A stretch of 64,000 nt of DNA from Microcebus murinus (GCF_040939455.1 NC_134106.1:72394001-72458000); one strand, 5' to 3'; positions 10,301 through 19,800 are shown, numbered from the stretch's first letter. Made by a program: numbers and translations. The notes: generated by a model from the sequence alone, not told the origin.

Positions 10301-11932
10301 GGAATCTATGCTGCTTTCAACCAAAGATCAGTTTATTTGGTTAGTGGTTTGTTTTGACATTAACATTCCTTCTCCTCATATAAATGAGACACTCCATGAA
10401 GACAGGCAGTCCCCTACTCCTTCCTTCATTCTCTCCCTAGCTGTACACATAGGAGACACTTTACTTGCTCAAATGCCATTCATTCATTCGTTCATTCAAA
10501 TTATATATCTTCTATGAGCCAGGAACTGTGCTAGGCATTGTGGGTACAGAGACAAACTAAATACATTCATTGTCAACTGTGAACCCTACTGGGGCAGGTA
10601 GCTGTATGAACAGTTTATAACACCGTGTGGTCTCTTGCCGTGGAGTATCTACAAGGGTGTTTGGTGTATTATAAGCACGCAGCGCATTTTCAGAGAATGA
10701 TCAGATAAACCAACTACACCGAGGGAGCACAGGGAAGGGAGTCCTCATCTGTCTGAAGGAAGTAGGGAGACTTCCTGGAGGGGGAGCCGCATGAGCTGGA
10801 TGGGGGCTGAGGGAAGTTCTCACGCCCACAGGAAGGGGCACGAAACAACAGAGCACGGGAAATGTGTGAGTGTCCTTCGCCTTCTGGATCGTATCAGCTT
10901 GCTGAATAAGACTGTATACTGAGTTGCTGATTCATGAGCCAAATCCCAACTAAATTTATTGACCTAACACTCAAACTTACCCTTCCTCCTAGTTGAATGA
11001 ATGAGGTCGGAATTGGGAAACCAGATTTACCTGTGAGCTGAATCTGAGCCGTTCTGAGCATTGCACTCGAGTCCCTGGTGTCTGCCTGGCCATGTGGGGT
11101 TTTAGTCGTCTTCCCTGCCTCGCTCCAACCCAATTCCCACCGTTCTGACCTCGGGGCCCTTCAGCTTTCAGAGGCAGTGACATCTGAGTCAGTGTCAGAC
11201 GAGGCCATCACCCAGACCATGGCCCGCTGCTGGGCCGAGAACCGGTACCTGCTGTGCCCCCACTCAGCCGTGGCCGTGAGCTGCCATTACCAGCAGGTGG
11301 ACAGGCAGCAGCCCAGGTACAGACTGGGGGGACCCTTTGACTTTTGGGGCCCTCCTCTTCTCCAAGTGGGGGAGACAGGAATGTGAACAAATGGCTTTAA
11401 TGAGGTGTGATGGGTGGTGTGTGGAACTGCCCGTGGGCTGTGGGCTCGGAGGAGGATGCGTGACAGATACCCAAGGGACAGCCAGTGGCAGAGGTGGCCT
11501 CCAACCTGGAGGGGCAGTTTGCCAGGCAGAGGTATCGTAGAGATAGGTTCAACGTGCCAGTTGTCTGTTCATGTCTCTCCTCTGTGCCCCACCCTGCCCC
11601 TCACCTTCCTCGGTTCCTTCCCTTCCTCTCCCACCCTCCCCTTCCCCATCCTTCTGTCCATTCTCTCACTGCCCTCCTGCTCCCACCTGCCCCTCATCCC
11701 CAGCAGTGCTCCCCGGTGCTGCCTGGCCCCGGCCTCTGCGGCCAAGTTCCCGGAAGCTGTCCTGGCTGCCGGACTGTCCCCTGAGACTCCTGCAGACATC
11801 CTAGCCCTGGAGCACAAGGAGACCCGCTGCACCCCTATGAGGAGAGGCGACGACTGGACGCTGATGCTTCGGGACACGATTGAGGACCTGAGCCGGCGGT
11901 GGAGGGGCCATGGCCTGAACTCCTCAGAATAG
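1123..11932 (+). CDS. THNSL2: Threonine synthase-like 2, complete split coding region
   Basis: Eight coding exons join as 1123-1345, 2612-2806, 3221-3373, 5995-6225, 8925-9073, 9179-9304, 11165-11316 and 11707-11932. They give 1455 nt, or 484 residues plus TAG, which equals the human length as I remember it. All introns are GT-AG and the frame is open throughout. The protein belongs to the PLP fold-type II threonine synthase family. Seen motifs: the Schiff-base lysine K113 in YAFKDLS, the phosphate-binding loop GTSGDTGS (140-147), and PTGAAGN (259-265). From family knowledge, mammalian THNSL2 is a PLP phospho-lyase that degrades phosphohomoserine or phosphothreonine to 2-ketobutyrate and does not make threonine. 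A T-cell secreted splice form (SOFAT) has been described in human. No signal peptide is visible in the canonical N-terminus. The start codon has A at -3 and lies 12 nt after a splice acceptor, so a 5' UTR exon must lie upstream. I see no disabling change. Confidence 0.97.
1735..1905 (-). mobile_element. hAT relic (MER5 class) in intron after coding exon 1
   Basis: The text GGTCCATGGACCACACTTTGA at its right edge and CAGATTCTGATTCAGTAG inside are typical of the second MER5-type consensus, here diverged and lacking one end. Confidence 0.65.
1963..2112 (+). mobile_element. hAT relic (MER5 class)
   Basis: It begins TCTCAAAATGTGGTCC and ends GTTTGAGAAAGCTC. These are degraded terminal inverted repeats of the same class as the neighbouring copy at 1735, in the opposite orientation. 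Confidence 0.7.
2612..2806 (+). CDS. THNSL2: THNSL2 coding exon 2 (PLP lysine exon)
   Basis: The acceptor is CCCTCACAG at 2611 and the donor is TAG|GTGGG at 2806/2807. The exon completes codon 75 (Asp) and runs to the first base of codon 140. It carries [14 protein letters not shown], whose lysine (K113) is the residue expected to form the Schiff base with PLP. Phase 1 on both sides. Confidence 0.96.
2925..3092. mobile_element. Old DNA-transposon-like relic in intron after coding exon 2
   Basis: The ends resemble inverted repeats (CCTAACCTTTTCAT near 2930 and GGACCCTAGGTTAAG near 3075). The middle (CTCAGAATAATATTTTTAAATG) matches a widespread old mammalian repeat that I recognise but cannot name. 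Confidence 0.5.
3221..3373 (+). CDS. THNSL2: THNSL2 coding exon 3 (PLP phosphate loop)
   Basis: The acceptor is CTATCCAG at 3220 and the donor GGAG|GTGGG at 3373/3374. The exon encodes residues 140-190, opening with [16 protein letters not shown], the Ser/Thr/Gly loop that holds the cofactor phosphate in this family. Phase 1 on both sides, so exons 2 and 3 are each symmetric and could be skipped without a frameshift. Confidence 0.95.
3374..5535. other. Intron after coding exon 3, mostly unique sequence
   Basis: It contains a short (AAC)n run at 4191-4216. A stretch at 4560-4650 (AAAAGTAACAGAAAATCC..AGCTTAAACAAG) belongs to an old interspersed repeat that also occurs near 62325-62400. I see no exon. 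Confidence 0.5.
5536..5872 (+). mobile_element. Lemur-type Alu, full length
   Basis: It starts GGCCGGGCGCGG, has the strepsirrhine linker with ATTAATTGACCAACTA, and ends in 24 A residues. A perfect 15-bp target-site duplication (AAGAAAGCAAGGCTG) lies at 5521-5535 and 5871-5885. It sits 122 bases before coding exon 4. Confidence 0.95.
5995..6225 (+). CDS. THNSL2: THNSL2 coding exon 4
   Basis: The acceptor is CTCTGGCAG at 5994 and the donor GCAG|GTAAG at 6225/6226. The exon encodes residues 191-267, including [21 protein letters not shown] and the cofactor-contacting PTGAAGN motif near its end. Both sides are phase 1. A lemur-type Alu ends only about 120 bases before its acceptor. Confidence 0.96.
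6875..7110 (-). mobile_element. MIR/L2-type SINE relic
   Basis: The antisense MIR signature is visible: GACACTGTTCTAAGTGCTT, then CATTTTATTATGAGGAAACGG, then GGCAGAGCCAGGACTGCAAC. It lies in the intron after coding exon 4. Confidence 0.8.
7915..8910 (-). mobile_element. L1M fragment: end of ORF2 and 3' UTR
   Basis: On the minus strand, 8820-8158 translates as the C-terminal part of an L1 ORF2 protein, with frame breaks. It carries the recognisable [26 protein letters not shown] and YDPAIPLL stretches. The 7915-8130 part is the old L1 3' UTR. The 5' edge of the fragment runs up to, and perhaps into, the splice acceptor of coding exon 5. It is inactive. Confidence 0.88.
8925..9073 (+). CDS. 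THNSL2: THNSL2 coding exon 5
   Basis: The acceptor is TGTCTTAAG at 8924 and the donor CAG|GTGGGG at 9073/9074. The exon completes codon 268 (Ala) and encodes residues through 317, including [15 protein letters not shown] and [18 protein letters not shown]. It enters in phase 1 and leaves in phase 0. The acceptor context lies in or at the edge of an L1 fragment. Confidence 0.95.
9179..9304 (+). CDS. THNSL2: THNSL2 coding exon 6
   Basis: The acceptor is CTGCCCAG at 9178 and the donor CAAG|GTTAGT at 9304/9305. The exon encodes 42 residues (318-359), beginning [19 protein letters not shown]. Phase 0 on both sides. The preceding intron is only 105 bases long. Confidence 0.95.
9465..9712 (+). mobile_element. 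MIR SINE
   Basis: It shows GAGCATGGTTTAGAGTCAGA, CTCTGTGCCTCAATTTCCTC, ATCTGTAAAATGGGGATAAT and a 3' tail with AAGGCACTTTGCATA. It is near full length, in the intron after coding exon 6. Confidence 0.88.
9796..9834 (+). repeat. (CCTT/CTTT)n pyrimidine microsatellite
   Basis: CCTTCC, CTTT and CCTT units run for about 40 bases on a pure pyrimidine strand. Confidence 0.9.
10470..10820 (+). repeat. Old interspersed repeat, family not named
   Basis: The run CATTCATTCATTCG is followed by ATGAGCCAGGAACTGTGCTA and GGCATTGTGGGTACAGAG. Together with the following several hundred bases it follows the text of a widespread old mammalian repeat. Related copies start near 25790, 32940 and 62000. Confidence 0.55.
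11165..11316 (+). CDS. THNSL2: THNSL2 coding exon 7
   Basis: The acceptor is CCCTTCAG at 11164 and the donor CCCAG|GTACAG at 11316/11317. The exon encodes residues 360-409 plus two bases of codon 410. It begins [19 protein letters not shown] and contains the conserved stretch CPHSAVAV of the C-terminal catalytic half. Confidence 0.95.
11606..11700 (+). promoter_or_regulatory. Long polypyrimidine tract before THNSL2 last exon
   Basis: About 95 bases are nearly all C and T, directly before the tandem CAGCAG acceptor. It is a strong U2AF/PTB-type tract. Regulation of exon use through it is inference. Confidence 0.6.
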
Positions 11933-12445
11933 CCAGGCTCTGTCTGGCTTCCCTTAGGCTTCAGGCCCCAGGGAGGTGCAGCTTCTGAGCTGCCTTGTGC
12001 ACCTACTCCCCTTAAGAGTTGTAGTAGAAGGTTCTCGGGAGGCTCAGTGGGTCTGGAGCCAGCTGGTTTTGCTCTGTCCCTTGGCTGCTCTGGGCTCCGA
12101 CCTGGCGGTGCTGTGCCTGGTCACCAGGGAGGCTGGGTGGGGGGTTGCGGATGGTTGCTGGAAGTGCCCCCACCCCCTGCTGAACCATGCCGCACGTGGA
12201 AGTTTCAGGGCCTGCAAATGAAGAGCCCTGGGCACAGGATCAGCCGCAGCTCCAGGGGCTTAGGACCCCAGCCCTGTGAAGGCGGGGGCCGCTCACCACC
12301 TCAATGTAAGCCTGCAGCTCACAGTCTCTGAGCCTTAGTGGATCTGGCCCCCAGACCAGATCCAGAGATCTCGGTCCACCTTATCAGAGGCTTGCACCCT
12401 GTTAAAGTGTTGCGAACCCCTGGAATAAAGCGCTTGTCCAGTGTG
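11707..12445 (+). CDS. THNSL2: THNSL2 last exon (stop at 11930-11932, then 3' UTR)
   Basis: The coding part is 11707-11932, encoding the C-terminus from [18 protein letters not shown] to the TAG stop. The acceptor is a tandem CAGCAG. Using the distal AG (11705-11706) gives the 484-residue length, and the proximal AG (11702-11703) adds one serine. The 3' UTR runs from 11933 to about 12445, just past an AATAAA at 12424. The 3' end is inferred from that signal. Confidence 0.93.
12424..12429 (+). terminator. THNSL2 polyadenylation signal AATAAA
   Basis: A canonical AATAAA lies 492 bases after the stop codon. GT-rich sequence follows from about 12460 to 12530, suitable as a downstream element. 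Cleavage would fall near 12440-12450. Confidence 0.75.
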
Positions 12446-12449
12446 ATGG

Positions 12450-13395
12450 AGACACTGCACGTCCTGTGGGCAGATCTCTTCCCAGCCCTGGTGGCTGCTG
12501 AGTGGTGATGCTGTGGTGTGTGCCGTGTCCACCTGCTGCACCAGCTGGGCCAAACCTTGAGGGGCCGGCAGAGCAGACGGGCAGGTGGCCCTGGTGGTGG
12601 TGGTGTCCCTAGGGGTGGGATCACCAGCTCGAGGCCCTGTGGGAAAGCATGGGCACCAATGTGCACACTGAGCCGGGTTGCCCTGTTGCTCGTATATCGA
12701 GTACACTGGCAGACCTGGTTATTTATATTTCTGGGTTCAAGTCCTGTGTGGAGTGAGGAGAGTTTTAGGCAAACCCAGACACATGAATGTCAGTACAAAC
12801 CTCATGCTGTGGACCCTGGGGGTCCCTCTAGAAGGCGGGGGCGGAGAGGCAGGCATGAGGAGGTGCTGTTGCCCACCCTAAGGGCTGCTGTGAAATGCCC
12901 CAGTGGGCCTGACTTCCAGAGCTCCCTTCCCCTGCCCTGAGGTCTAAAGACACTGGTCACGCAGGGCTGATCTCTGCCTGGCTGTCCCCATCAGAACATG
13001 CCAGCCCTGCATCTTTGTGGTGCCCAGAGACCGGAGGGAGAGGTCTGAGGGCACCTCTGCTTGAAAACTCACCACTGAGGCATAACATTCAGTACCAAGA
13101 GGGAAGGGGAAGATGCTGGACCTGCAGCAAGATGGAAGGAATGACTGTGACTCCTTACAGGCCATGGCTCTTGACAGTTTCTGAGACACTTTAATATCCA
13201 CAGTAGCAGACACTGATGGAGGCCCTGGGGCCACTTACCTGTTAGGTATGAGAGGCTCAGTGCTTAGGGTTACCATATTGTCAGAGGCCCATGGAAATGT
13301 CTTAATTTCTTTTAAAACTGAAAGAAAACAATGAATATAATCCAGCTTGGATTACATTCATCTCTCTACCAACACAATTGTACAATAAAATTTTT
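12450..13395. other. Downstream flank of THNSL2, unique sequence
   Basis: Moderately GC-rich, without a recognised repeat, gene or open frame of interest. It may include the transcription termination zone of THNSL2. Confidence 0.5.
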
Positions 13396-14933
13396 AATAT
13401 TTTTTTTGTAATTGAGATTCTATTGGTTGTGTTGAAGATCAGTACAGACATTTCAATTTGTACACAATTCTTAACATACATACCGAAAATCTAAAAAGCC
13501 ATTTATTTTCATTCTTTTTAAAACAGTTATTCCAGTGATTTTCCAGCTTAAAATTTGGAGACAAATTTTCCTTAGGAGGATATCAAGTACCAGTATCTTC
13601 AAATGTTGATAAGCTGTTACATAAGTCCCACCAATTCACAATTTATTATCATATATACTACATACTCAAATTTTCAATCTTTCACAGCACATTAACAAAG
13701 TTATTAGGGAAACAGGACTACCATGACCAAAGATGTTACAGAATATACGCAATTCTGACAGAGACAGCCATGATCAAGGAGTGGTTTTCTTTAGGAAACA
13801 AGTCTACTAAAAAACAACATGGGAATAGAAGTAATTTAAAATGTTCAAGACATTAATGCAGGCCTGGGACTCCATATTGCCATTTAGTATGCTTTATATT
13901 ATATAAAAACTAACCCCCATCTATGGAATGTTAAGCTGACTCCCAAGACAGTCAAAGCCTCCCATAATTCAATATCCCACACTATTTTCTGGTTGTACCA
14001 AAAAATAAACAACCAGCGAATGATTTCTTCACCTCTTAAAAAAAAGCATTTACACTTAAAAAATAGGATGAGGTGGGATTCCCTTCGTCTTAAAAATGTT
14101 TCTAGAGCTACTAAAAAACTTGCATTCAGGCCGGGCGCTGTGGCTCACGCCTGTAATCCTAGCTCTTGGGAGGCCGAGGCGGGCGGATTGCTCAAGGTCA
14201 GGAGTTCAAAACCAGCCTGAGCAAGAGCGAGACCCCGTCTCTACTATAAATAGAAAGAAATTAATTGGTCAACTGATATATATATATATATAAAAAAAAG
14301 CTGGGCATGGTGGCGCATGCCTGTAGTCCCAGCTACCCGGGAGGCTGAGGCAGAAGGATCACTCGAGCCCAGGAGTTTGAGGTTGCTGTGAGCGAGGCTG
14401 ACGCCACGGCACTCACTCTAGCCTGGGCAACAAAGCGAGACTCTGTCTCAAAAAAAAAAACAAAAAAAAACAAACTTGCATTTACAAACTAGTTGATAAA
14501 AATATTCCTCTGCATTGTACAAGAAGGGAGACAGGGACCACTGGTAAGACATGGTATATGATATTAATCAGACTTGACTTCTTTCTCTCCTGCTTCATCA
14601 GAGGCTGGACTCTCCTCAGTTTTAGTTTCTTGGTTAGCCACTTCGGCCTGTTTTCCCTTTGCTCCCCTTTTCTCTTTTGGTTGCACTTTTTTGGCTGAAG
14701 ATTTATCCTTTGCTGCTGCCTTTTTGGGCTTCGTTTCCACTTTCGCAGGAGCAGGTTTAGCTGACAGCAGCGCGGATCTCCTCTTGGTCTCTTCCTTCAG
14801 GGTGCCTTCAGCAGAGCCGACCTTCCTCTTAGGCGGCTTGGCAGCGGGGAGGGCGCCTGCGGGTGTCTGGGGGCTGCAGCCGTCGCTCCCCCCCCCCCAG
14901 CTGCTGAGACCCCCGGCCACCTAAATATTTTTT
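13396..14933 (-). pseudogene. HMGN1P: HMGN1 processed pseudogene, split by an Alu
   Basis: Read on the minus strand this is an intronless copy of HMGN1 (nucleosome-binding HMG protein): some 5' UTR, the coding region to a TAA at 14564-14566, the long 3' UTR, and a short poly(A) (T run) at 13400-13407. A 10-bp flanking repeat AATATTTTTT (13396-13405 and 14924-14933) fits an L1-mediated insertion. The ATG is mutated to CCG at 14836-14834, and no in-frame ATG replaces it upstream. The nucleosome-binding core RRSARLSA is RRSALLSA here. Compared with the human protein as I remember it, 11 residues are missing near 14620, between two ETK repeats, without a frameshift. A lemur Alu (14129-14471) interrupts the 3' UTR. 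It is not expected to make protein. Confidence 0.93.
14129..14471 (+). mobile_element. Lemur-type Alu inside the HMGN1 pseudogene
   Basis: It starts GGCCGGGCGCTG, has the lemur linker ending in a (TA)n run (14276-14292), and ends in an A-rich tail. The target-site duplication AAACTTGCATT lies at 14116-14126 and 14472-14482 within pseudogene 3' UTR sequence. The Alu is therefore younger than the retrocopy. Confidence 0.95.
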
Positions 14934-15770
14934 ATAGAGGAAGAGGCCCAGGAAAGCAAAAGTGGCCAGGGCCTACCAAAGTCATAATGCAGCCCTGATA
15001 ACACCTACTGCGTGCCATGTGATATGGTACAAAAGTTAGCTCACTGAATCCTGACAACCTGTGAAGTAGGTGCTACTGTTTTCCCCATTTTACAGGTGAT
15101 GAAACTGAGGCTCTGCGTGGTACAGAGACTCGCCAGGGGGGCACCACTGGGAGCACAGTGGCTGGGCCCTCAACCCAGGCATGTGGCCCCCAGTTCGGGG
15201 TATAGCTGTCATCACACAGTCATAGGATGCTAGTCACGTGCTCATGGGCTCACTCTGCTGCCTGCCTCTCTCCATCCTTCCCAGGCCCTGCCCTGCTCTG
15301 GGTCCTCCTGCTCTTTCTCTTTCTTGGGTGGGTGTGGGAGCGTGGCTGTGCTTCTCTGTACCCACCTGGGGCTACTGCAGCCCTACTATCCAGGTCGGTA
15401 AAGGTCACTGCCGCCTGCGGTGGGCAGGCCCAAGCCAGCGGCTCCTTGTCCTTTGCTGCCAAATTTCTGAGGGGCTCAGGGCAGGGCCGAGGTACAGGGA
15501 AACACCTGCCCTCTGGATGGTTCTGGGACCTTCCAAGCTCTGAGAGGCCACACCCATGAGGGAGACCCTGAACAAAGTCTCTGGGCACAGCACAGGCAGA
15601 CATGAAACCCGAACTGCAGGGCACGCTGGCCACAGGGAGTCGTGGAGGAAGGACAGGTGTGAGGCGCAGCTTGGAGAAGCACCCAGCCCTATAGTGCACA
15701 CGTAGTGTAATAAGCAGAACTTCTCCACCCCACCTTCTCGCAGTCCTAAGTCCTAAGTTGTCTATTCAGA
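14934..15770. other. Intergenic, with a MIR relic at about 15000-15185
   Basis: An antisense MIR is visible (CTACTGCGTGCCATGTG, then CCCATTTTACAGGTGATGAA). The remainder (15190-15770) is unique and GC-rich, with no supported gene. Confidence 0.6.
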
Positions 15771-15774
15771 CAGT

Positions 15775-16092
15775 ATGTCTGAATAGAACTATTTTTGGAG
15801 GTAAGGACTTTAAAAAGGTAATTTAATTAAAATGAAGTCTGAGGGTAGGCCCTAATCCAGTATGACTGGGGTTCTTACAAGAAGAGGGAATTGGGATGCA
15901 CGTGGATGTGGGCTGAGGGAAGACCGTGTGAAGTCAGAGGGAGAAGGCAGGCGTCTACAGGCCAAGGAACCAACCCTGGCAGCCCCTCCATCTGGGTCCT
16001 CCATCCTCCAGGGCTGTGAGGAAATAAATTTCTGTTGTTTAAGCCATCCAGTCTGTAGCACTCTGTTAAGGCAGCCCTAGCTGACTGATAAG
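15775..16092 (+). mobile_element. MLT1-type solo LTR (ERVL-MaLR), 3' part
   Basis: It carries TAGGCCCTAATCCAGTATGA, GGAACCAACCCTGGCAG, and the polyadenylation region GGAAATAAATTTCTGTTG, then TTTAAGCCATCCAGTCTG. The 5' part is degraded. Confidence 0.82.
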
Positions 16093-16094
16093 CG

Positions 16095-16265
16095 CTCACA
16101 CACCACTTAATGGACAAAGCAAGGATCCTAGGACCAGATGGAATTAGAATCAGGCTGGAGTCTTTCCTGAGTCATCCACTTACTGGTGCTGTGATCACGA
16201 ACAAGCCATTTCATCTCTCTGAGCCTCGGTTTCCTCATCTGCTAATAACAATGCAGATGGTCCTC
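16095..16265 (+). mobile_element. MIR SINE
   Basis: It shows GCTGTGATCACGAACAAGCC and CTCTGAGCCTCGGTTTCCTC, directly after the LTR. Confidence 0.8.
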
Positions 16266-17020
16266 CACTTAGGACTTTTCAACTTTATGCTGCTGCTGGT
16301 GTGACAGTGATATGCTTTCAGTGGAAACAGTGCTTTGAATGTTGAGTTTTGATCTTTTGCCAGGCTGGTGATAATGCAGTGATGCTGGCCGCGAAGTCAG
16401 CCCCATGGTCACCAGGTAAATAGCCGGTACTAGACAGTGGGCTGTGTTGACAGATGACGTGGCCCAGCTGAAGGCTGATACAAGTGTTCTGAGCACGTTT
16501 AAGGTGGGCTAGGCTAGGCTATTGTGTTCGGTGGGTTAGGAGTATTAAATGCATTTTCAACTTAGGGTATTTCCAGCTTACAAAGCGTTCATTGGGACAT
16601 AGCCATCAGAAGTTGAGGAGCATCTGTACTCACCTTGCTGGTTTGCTTTGAGGATTACATGAGATAACATATTTCCAAGTGCTAGGTAAACTCTCAAATG
16701 CCTTACAAATGGTTCTTACTATTAACACAATTATAGCTTGCACCGAACAATTTAGTACTTTAAAGCTATTAATATCTTGTAGTTTTTAGCAGTTGCTTTG
16801 CGAATTAGTCTTATTTTGCCTGTGATGTTATCTTTTCCTTGGGGATAAAGTTCTTTTGTGGCCCCCGCAGGGCTGACACAGGGTTGGAAGTTGACATGGC
16901 CCAGCCAACGTGCCCAGCAACAGGATCCGCTAGGATCCTGGGGCCAAATACCACAGGTTGGTCAGCAGCAGGTCTGCTAGCCAGTTAACCACATTTGTTA
17001 TTCTGCAATGGTAATTGTGA
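16266..17020. other. Intergenic, nothing supported
   Basis: Mixed-composition unique DNA. A short L2/MIR-like tail lies near 16625-16740 (GAGGATTACATGAGATAAC). No gene. Confidence 0.5.
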
Positions 17021-17024
17021 TAGA

Positions 17025-17195
17025 ACAATTCCTTACCTGAGCCCTTTGTAAAGCACTGTCCAGACATTGATTCCCTTAATCCTCATGAGGAGTGGATGAG
17101 AATATGCTGTTAGAATCCCCATGTCAAAGATGAGGAAATGAAGCTCAGAGAAGTTAGGAAACTTGTCCAAAGTCACACAGCCAGTGAGTGCACTG
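17025..17195 (-). mobile_element. MIR SINE
   Basis: The antisense signature is visible: TTAATCCTCATGAGGAG, GATGAGGAAATGAAGCTC and CAAAGTCACACAGCCAGTGA. Confidence 0.82.
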
Positions 17196-17199
17196 GGTG

Positions 17200-19680
17200 T
17201 AGGGTCTGTGAGTGTTGGCTAGACTGCTGTGCCAGGAGGGGCTCTTTGGGCCTGTGGTCTCCAAGTTCCCTTCAAATAAGAGTGTGCAGTGGTCTGAAGC
17301 TAGGTGGGGAGATGGTGCTGTCTATGGGTGGAGGAGAGAGCCCATGATTAGGAGAAGGGCCAGATGCTCTGGGAGGGGGCACGGAGCCAAGAACTTTGTG
17401 GGGAACTTCCCTCTGGCTCAGGGTCCCACGCGGAGCTGGGCTCCTCACTGTGGGACGGCTGGGAGCCGTTTGCTCAGTGGAGGGTGGGATGGGAAGAGTG
17501 GGAGTGGCTGGGTGGGGTTTCCAGCTGCTGCCAGGGAGGCCCAGCCTGGTGGCCCCACCGGAAAGACTCAGTGTGGTGTGAGCAGGGGAGATGGGTGAGG
17601 CCTGGGAGGCTTTGTTGAGTTTTCTCAACTGTGTCCCCCAATAAACATGGGGTGAGCACAGAGAAGGCTGGGCGATCAGCCTCCTGGAAAAAGGACAGGG
17701 CCAGCTTCTCCACATCTAGAGCTTGCTTCTTTTGCCCAAGAAAGCATCTTCCTGCCCAGACCCAGGCTCTTGGGCCCCACCCATCAATCCTCCATTCCAC
17801 AGCCTGGGGGCCTCCATGTGCCAGGGACTGGGCAGATGCTGAGGGCCAGAGTGGTGACTTCCTACCATGTGCTGCGCAATGTTGGGTGCCAAGGGGAGCT
17901 AAAAGGTAGGAAAAGCTGCGGCTGAGATTGATTATGTAGAAGCATGAAGGTTTGTGAGAACATCCAGGAGCTGCCCCTTGGCTGTGAGCAACGGGTTCTT
18001 CAGTGCAGGTGCCCAGGCCACCCTTCTGCAGCCCCTCTTACCTCCCACCCCTGCACCAACCTGGGGTATGTCCCCGCCCTCCACCCCCACCTGAACGTTC
18101 CTCAAAGGCCACTGTGGTACATGCAGGACCTCCCCCAGCCTAGCCTTATCTGTGGATGTTTCATTGGAGCAGAACCAGTAGCAGGCGCTGCAGGCGTAGA
18201 GAGGCCTGGGCAGCGGCTGGGGTGCCAAGGATGAACTGGGCCACGAAGGGCTACTGAGTGCCCAGGGAGCCTTCGACAGTCAGTGCTGGTTTCTTCCCCT
18301 CTTTGCAAAGATCTGTGACAACCCCCTGAGGAAGGTGTGAGTGTGGAGGTGGGTGGGGGTGCCTTAGCAGCTGGCAAGGGGCCTCCTTTCCTCTGCATGG
18401 ATGTTCAGGAGCTAAGTAGCTAAGGCCAAGGTAACAGGCACAAAGGTGAGAACTGAGGAAGGGCTTGGGCCGTCAGGCCAGGGTGGAAGTGCTGGAGCCT
18501 CCTCTTGGGAGGCCCACAGAGGGTCATCTCTCCTGCCTTCCCTTCATCTCAGGTATCATTGTCTTCCTCCCACCATCCCTCATCCAAGGCTCACCCCAAG
18601 GAGGGACAATGCTTACTTGTAAAATTGGCTCGATTTAGGTCAGGAGAGTTTACATGGGTCAGAGCCCAGCTCTGTGCAATGTTCCTGCAACTAAAGGTCA
18701 CTGTGACCTGCCACCAACACCCCCCCCCCCCAGTGGGGTGGCGGGGGCAAACATTCCCTCTAAGTTCCTCTCCACGCCCAGCCGAGGATTTGCATGGCCA
18801 GCAGAGGGCAGCAGAACACGCCCAAAGTCTTCCAAAGTGGCCTCATCCGCCTCCACTCCAACAGCCCACAGGCATGCAAGTCTGACTTTGTTCTCCGGGA
18901 ATTAGAGGCCCTGGAGGTCAGCGGGGGGATGGGGCCCTGAAGACACATTTTTTTTTTAATTGTTTGTTTTTCAAATTTAATATTGGGACCTCCTCTCTTT
19001 AAAAGGAAAAAAAAATCACAGGTGCCTCCAATGTTGTCTTGAACAGTTTTTGTTTTTATAATAAAGCTACTTAAACATGTTCAAACATGTAACTACTATG
19101 AACTCCTTATACTGTTAGCTCCTATGCAAGGATAAGCAGAAATAAAAATTCAAATTAAATGAGGACAAATCTACAAACAACATCAATAAAATTCAAAGTC
19201 ATGGCATTAATATGTGATACATCATGTGCTGCCCTCAAATCCCGGATGCAGTGTGACTCTGGCACTTCACTCCTAGGACTTGATTTTTGTTGTTCTTATT
19301 TGTTTAGTATATTTATCTCCCGTTTGTGGGGGAGCACCTTTTCTCTTCTGTCCTTTTCCTATTCTAACCACAGGAAAACCTCCCAAGTCCAGGAGTTGTG
19401 ATGTCACATGGTTTTTACTTGGTGTCAGCTTGTCCTGTATGTGTCCCATCAGTCGGCTTCTCCTTACTGGCTTGTGACGGTCGAGATAGTATTTTTAAGT
19501 TGGCCAGACTGATGATCCAAAAAATGTCTTTTTTCAAAAGAAAAAAAATCATGATGAAATCTCACACACACACATGCACACCCACACAAACACAAACACC
19601 CACACCCCACCATCGATAGATAATTCTGAAACAGCAAGCATGCATCCTGGAGCCCCATTTGAGAAACATCGTCTCCCCCA
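17200..19680. other. Intergenic GC-rich then AT-rich unique stretch
   Basis: 17200-18930 is GC-rich with a C12 run near 18719-18730. From 18945 it becomes AT-rich. A degenerate CA-rich repeat lies at 19563-19608. Open frames here look random and I support no gene. Confidence 0.5.
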
Positions 19681-19687
19681 ATCTTTG

Positions 19688-19800
19688 TTTCTCACATATG
19701 AGTAAACTGAGGCTCAGAGAGGAGATTGGCCTTAGCCAAGGTCACCCAGCTGATGAGGGCCGGGCAGCTAGAGAACTCTGGGCCTCTCACTTTGCACAGC
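19688..19800 (-). mobile_element. MIR SINE fragment
   Basis: AGTAAACTGAGGCTCAGAGA and CCAAGGTCACCCAGCTGATG are antisense MIR core text. Confidence 0.75.

Noticed and set aside
11317..11706. Last THNSL2 intron (390 nt, a multiple of three) as a second optional intron
   Set aside because: Reading in from coding exon 7, the frame hits a stop at 11384-11386, so retention would truncate the protein.
14564..14920. 118-codon minus-strand frame resembling an N-terminally extended HMGN1-like gene
   Set aside because: Its first codon is GTG, there is no ATG in the frame before the HMGN1 homology, the true start is mutated, and the copy is intronless with target-site duplications. It is a processed pseudogene.
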